A stretch of DNA of 10,000 nucleotides from assembly GCF_964340395.1 (NCBI RefSeq), contig NC_135557.1, positions 13,832,661 to 13,842,660 of the forward strand, given 5' to 3'. Shown in pieces: positions 6,925 through 10,000 of this stretch; the first letter of the stretch is position 1, and the number at the start of each line of letters is the position of its first letter. Both the position numbers and the translations under genes were made by a program. The notes beneath the pieces are model-generated. The model saw only the letters and a list, made by a program, of their open reading frames with translations. It was not told the origin of the DNA and did no database searches. This stretch comes from Glandiceps talaboti. Lineage: Eukaryota > Hemichordata > Enteropneusta > Spengelidae.

Positions 6925-7107
6925 CGGATCTCTCTCCCAGAGCAGTGTATTTGCACGTGGAATCGAAGGAAGCCTATCTATGAACGGAGATGCCGATGGG
7001 TGAGGGTTGGGGATGGGTTGCACCTTTCGCAGGTACACGATCAGGTCCTCAAATCCGACGTTCTTGTCAAATAACAACGGGATGCCATTAACACCAGGCG
7101 AATACAT
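6925..7107 (-). CDS. Coding-like ORF or exon of unknown function
   Basis: On the minus strand, 61 codons from ATG (7107-7105) reach a donor-like CCG|GTATGA at 6924; unspliced, the frame stops one codon later (TGA, 6921-6919). The N-terminal half looks globular (GVNGIPLLFDKNVGFEDLIV), followed by YLRKVQPIPNPHPSASPF and a proline-rich, basic end with LLWERDP. By eye about 57% of third positions are G or C, clearly above the background, which supports coding. Against this, the Kozak context is poor and a TGA lies directly before the ATG, so the true start may be elsewhere. It is antisense to the presumed LTR element interior. I do not recognise the family. Confidence 0.3.
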
Positions 7108-7229
7108 TCAGTCAACCCAAGAAGTCAATAGAGTGGAGACGATATATTAGACAATCTTAGGTAATATTTAGTGCCTGTGATATGGGAGAAAGTACGAGGC
7201 ACCTATGAGTATAGGCCTCCCGCCGCGGT

Positions 7230-7251
7230 GTACTTGCTGTGCGTTCTACTC
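7230..7251 (+). repeat. 22-bp direct repeat, copy 2
   Basis: Exact copy of 6461-6482. Its last two bases are shared with the inverted 28-mer that follows, so the two copied pieces abut with a 2-base overlap. Confidence 0.95.
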
Positions 7252-7277
7252 CAGTGTTACCGTTACTCCCGGTCAAA
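7250..7277 (-). repeat. 28-bp inverted repeat, copy 2
   Basis: Exact reverse complement of 5953-5980, fused directly to the 22-bp direct copy. Confidence 0.95.
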
Positions 7278-7292
7278 CTGTCCGAGTATGAC

Positions 7293-7315
7293 GTCCATTA
7301 TCTACAATAATGGAC
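7293..7315. repeat. Perfect 9-bp hairpin
   Basis: GTCCATTAT / ATAATGGAC stems with a CTACA loop. There is no T run after it, and transcription-terminator logic does not apply in a eukaryote. Function unknown. Confidence 0.6.
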
Positions 7316-7632
7316 TCTTCCAAACATATACGTTTGATTCAACCGAAAAAAAACCTTCTGGTTACCGGGCGATCTCCATTCGAGTCGTCAAATAAAGGGT
7401 TCCGAGATTACGGCACTTCAACTTGTTGATACCTGACTTTATCGTATTTTATTCATACCCAAACATTTAAGCTCATATTTAAAAAAAAAACTAACATAAA
7501 ACTGTTTAGGGCTACGCTTATGACGCTTTTGTCAGCAGTTCAATGAAATATGTAGGATAAAAAAGTAAATTCTCGAACTTAATTGACCAAAATTGAAAAA
7601 AATCGTTTCAGACAGCACGATCAATTTCAAAT
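7316..7632. other. AT-rich spacer
   Basis: Homopolymer A runs, no exon or repeat recognised. An acceptor-like ATCGTTTCAG (7602-7611) leads directly toward the minisatellite and has no open frame worth calling. Confidence 0.5.
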
Positions 7633-7902
7633 CAGTATGTAGTAGTATGTAGTAGTATGAATACAAAGCCAGTATGTAGTAGTATGTAGTAGCATGAATA
7701 CAAAGCCAGTATGTAGTAGTATGTAGTGCTATGAATACAAAGCCAGTATGTAGTAGTATGTAGTGCTATGAATACAAAGCCAGTATGTAGTAGTATGTAG
7801 TGCTATGAATACAAAGCCAGTATGTAGTAGTATGTAGTGCTATGAATGCAAAGCCAGTATGTAGTAGTATGTAGTGCTATGAATACAAAGCCAGTATGTA
7901 GT
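7633..7902. repeat. 37-bp minisatellite, seven copies plus 11 bases
   Basis: Head-to-tail units start at 7633, 7670, 7707, 7744, 7781, 7818 and 7855, with a partial unit at 7892. Each unit contains a 10-base internal duplication (AGTATGTAGT twice) and then a spacer ending GAATACAAAGC. Copy 1 has AGTAGTATG at the variable site, copy 2 AGTAGCATG, and copies 3-7 AGTGCTATG; copy 6 alone has GAATGCAAAGC. A unit of 37 bases cannot keep a reading frame, so it is non-coding. Confidence 0.98.
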
Positions 7903-8344
7903 GAGGAAAAAAATAGTTCTTTTGTTGACACTTTACTATTTTAGTACCGTGCACTTACAGTAGCAAAAGTTCTTCCAATTCTCGATATGACAGCATTTTT
8001 TTAGAAATACATAATAAATACATATTCTATTAAAACTAGTTACCGTTTTCGTAGGTTGAGAACTAAAATAGCTCACTCCCAATCCCCATCTTGAAACTAA
8101 AATAATTTAGTATTTTTATTCTATATTGAACTATTTATGTCGTTCCTAGTGTTACTAGCATTGATTCAAATGCAGTTGGCTACATCCTAATCATTCTGCC
8201 TTGCTCAAATACAGTTTTTAAGAACATTTTTTAAACGTATAATTTCCTTTTGACCTTAATATAATCTGGTGTATAAGTATTACAAGTACATACCAAGCCT
8301 ACCTATTGTACTGCCTCTGTGTGTATGTGCGTGCGTGCTTGCCA
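7903..8344. other. AT-rich spacer
   Basis: No exon or mobile element recognised. Two similar strings, GAACTAAAATA (8060-8070) and GAAACTAAAATA (8092-8103), are too short to interpret. The last 22 bases are GTGT/GTGC alternation leading into the next array. Confidence 0.5.
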
Positions 8345-8432
<88 letters not shown>

Positions 8433-8487
8433 TTCTGCCTGCCTGTCTGTCTGTATGTCTGTCCGTCCGTCTGTCCGTCTGTCTGTC
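8345..8487. repeat. (CTGT)n array
   Basis: The tetranucleotide is perfect to about 8432, then decays (CTTT, CTGC, CCGT variants). It is the GACA motif in the opposite orientation to the arrays at 3439 and 9443. The Cys-Leu-Ser-Val frames across it are artefacts. Confidence 0.98.
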
Positions 8488-8609
8488 AGCCAGTTCGTCT
8501 ATGCGTGTTTTCAACATATATTTGAAGGTACGATGTTTTCTGTGCGCAAATATTTGTAATGCCTTACTACTTACACCGAGAAATAGACCTTTACTCTCTC
8601 CTTTCTCAG

Positions 8610-8769
8610 GTGGTTCTTACCAGTATTTTACAAGTATTTATACATTCTTGCTATTTATTGTATGTCCATACATTGTACTAAACTAGTTTAGTCTGTTATA
8701 TCTCCTGTTTTCTACAGTGGGCTCAGGGGAAGACCAAATGGGCCACCCTCTTTAAATGAAGATTACTGA
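8610..8769 (+). other. Two strong 3' splice-site candidates with short open frames
   Basis: Acceptor 1: a long pyrimidine tract ending CTCTCCTTTCTCAG at 8609, followed by an open frame with a hydrophobic run (TSIYTFLLFIVCPYIVL) to TAG at 8686-8688; a GTATGT donor-like site lies at 8660. Acceptor 2: CTCCTGTTTTCTACAG at 8717, followed by a frame reading GLRGRPNGPPSLNEDY to TGA at 8767-8769. Each could be a terminal exon, but they are only 110 bp apart and no frame joins them. At most one is likely real. Confidence 0.18.
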
Positions 8770-9038
8770 TTGAATCGAGTCGGATTTGCGCACCACACGT
8801 GTGTTCAGAATTCTGAGTGTGTGTGCAACAGGGAGTGTGTTAAAAGTCATACATTAGAACAGGTTAAAAGTATACCGGGTTGACATGCTTCATTGAATGC
8901 GTACCTGGCACGTCTCATCATTAACATATAAATTTGATCAGTTTGACATTCCATTACTCAAATACCACGTCCTCAACCCGACGTGCGTGTCTTCTGACAT
9001 TCACGAATCTATCAAATGATGTCATCTTGCCTTTGTAG

Positions 9039-9152
9039 GATAAAGTTTACTTTGAAGGTAACAACCTCGTTCGCTGTGATAATTCTCATCGCCTGAGTGA
9101 ACAAGCCAATGAAGTGAACAAATTCAAAACATGTCCTCGTACGAGGGTCTGA
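9039..9152 (+). CDS. Candidate 3'-terminal coding exon
   Basis: A good acceptor (CATCTTGCCTTTGTAG, 9023-9038) is followed by 37 codons and a TGA at 9150-9152. The peptide starts DKVYFEGNNLVRCDNSHRL, continues SEQANEVNKF and ends KTCPRTRV. It is polar with two cysteines and looks like ordinary globular protein. The acceptor's own TAG closes this frame upstream, so the exon must be entered by splicing in phase 0. Three polyadenylation hexamers lie 67-118 bases after the stop, which fits a gene end. The upstream exon is not identified: the short piece 8610-8659 could join in phase, but that is speculative. Family unknown. Confidence 0.37.
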   Translation, partial: DKVYFEGNNLVRCDNSHRLSEQANEVNKFKTCPRTRV

Positions 9153-9218
9153 CTTTTATACCCAGTTGGGACCGGTTCAAACAATTCTCTCTGAATGATT
9201 GCACAACTGAAATATCTT

Positions 9219-9270
9219 AATAAATTAATGTATACTAAAATAAATACTGTCGAGACCAAACTTTAATAAA
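9219..9270 (+). terminator. Three AATAAA polyadenylation signals
   Basis: AATAAA occurs at 9219-9224, 9239-9244 and 9265-9270, followed by a T/GT-rich stretch (TTTTATTGTTGTTACCTGTG, 9284-9303) typical of the downstream element. Directly after the stop of the 9039-9152 exon this makes a coherent 3' UTR of about 120-140 bases. Confidence 0.4.
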
Positions 9271-9384
9271 ATTTATGTTAGTATTTTATTGTTGTTACCT
9301 GTGAAAACTGTGAAAACCTTTCACCCACTTACTTAAATTTGTAAAATTGAACAGTACTCCGCAAGATGTTGATACATTTTACTG

Positions 9385-9563
<179 letters not shown>

Positions 9564-10000
9564 GGGCGTGCAATTGATATTAGATTCTATTAATCCAGCA
9601 ATTAATCTTAATTATACATTACGTATTCGTCTAGTTAACTCAATAACTCAGAGTGGACCCAGACACGGATTAACAAAACCTGTAGACTGTAACGAGGATG
9701 AATCATTGACATTGAAGACAATATTGTAATACTATTAGGTAAATTTGGACTTGGAAGGAACTGTATCACTGGGGGGATTATAGAACTCGCCACCCACTCC
9801 TGTACCAACCATCTAAGATATTATAGTGACTGAAAATTGAGAAATACAGAACAGTGCTGCAATTGGTCACACCTATGTGATTCAAAGCGATGGATTAGTC
9901 ACTACAGGTGATGTATTCCTGCAATCCGATATCATAGCATTGAGTTCACCACCAATATTTTCTAGTATTAATATATAGCATTTCATTAATGTTAACAAAA
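9564..10000. other. AT-rich spacer, one short open frame
   Basis: No repeat or mobile element recognised. On the plus strand a 44-codon frame (about 9841-9975) includes AAIGHTYVIQSDGLVTTGDV. A donor-like ACAG|GTGATG lies inside it, but there is no good acceptor upstream, so I do not call an exon. Confidence 0.45.

Noticed and set aside
6777-6980. Plus-strand open frame (about 68 codons) considered as a gag remnant
   Set aside because: It has no gag motif and overlaps the minus-strand ORF, whose codon pattern is more coding-like.
7171-7395. Plus-strand 74-codon frame
   Set aside because: It starts at GTG and crosses the two-source patch and hairpin, so it is accidental.
7633-7902. CRISPR-like array
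   Set aside because: The 37-bp units are head to tail with no unique spacers, in a eukaryotic context; it is a minisatellite.
8269-8686. Frames across the (CTGT)n array on both strands
   Set aside because: Microsatellite translation; only the part after the acceptor at 8609 deserves attention.

Overview
The window looks like non-coding or gene-poor DNA from a eukaryote, most likely a marine invertebrate. Long microsatellites dominate it: (GA)n, (GACA)n, (CA)n, (TTTA)n and (GATA)n. It also holds two SINE-like elements, a probable LTR remnant, a 37-bp minisatellite, metazoan-style splice sites, polyadenylation signals and core promoter motifs. There are no dense ORFs, Shine-Dalgarno sites or operons. 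The SINE bodies resemble repeats I recall from marine deuterostomes and molluscs (amphioxus, hemichordate, mollusc), but I cannot fix the species.

Layout. 1-600: AT-rich; one weak open frame runs off the left edge on the minus strand. 592-712: a possible first coding exon (+) with a strong Kozak context, an N-myristoylation-like start and a GTGAGT donor. 829-1075: a minus-strand SINE with a (TAAA)n tail. 1249-1796: two imperfect inverted arms of about 87 bp, with E2F-like and estrogen-response-like motifs in the spacer between them. 2045-2356: a polypurine (GA)n array with a G-quadruplex-type core. 2728-2848 (minus): the best gene signal, a TATA box followed by a signal-peptide exon ending at a phase-1 GTAAGT donor. 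3245-3760: stacked simple repeats. 3761-5370: AT-rich spacer with one cluster of regulatory-like motifs (4813-4891). 5370-5672: a tRNA-derived SINE (+).

5885-7315 is a compositionally distinct block richer in CpG. It has a TATA box, AATAAA and a possible tRNA-Leu-type primer binding site, consistent with a decayed LTR element. It also has a coding-like minus-strand ORF (6919-7107) and a 48-bp patch copied from two places in the LTR-like region. 7633-7902: seven copies of a 37-bp minisatellite. 8345-8487 and 9385-9563: further simple-repeat arrays. 9039-9270: a probable 3'-terminal exon (+), with a good acceptor, 37 codons, a stop and three AATAAA signals.

The gene fragments point to three or four separate genes whose other exons lie in long introns or outside the window. 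I see no evidence that they work together and recognise no protein family. No new molecular system is apparent. The most informative items are the signal-peptide exon, the terminal exon and the two-source patch.
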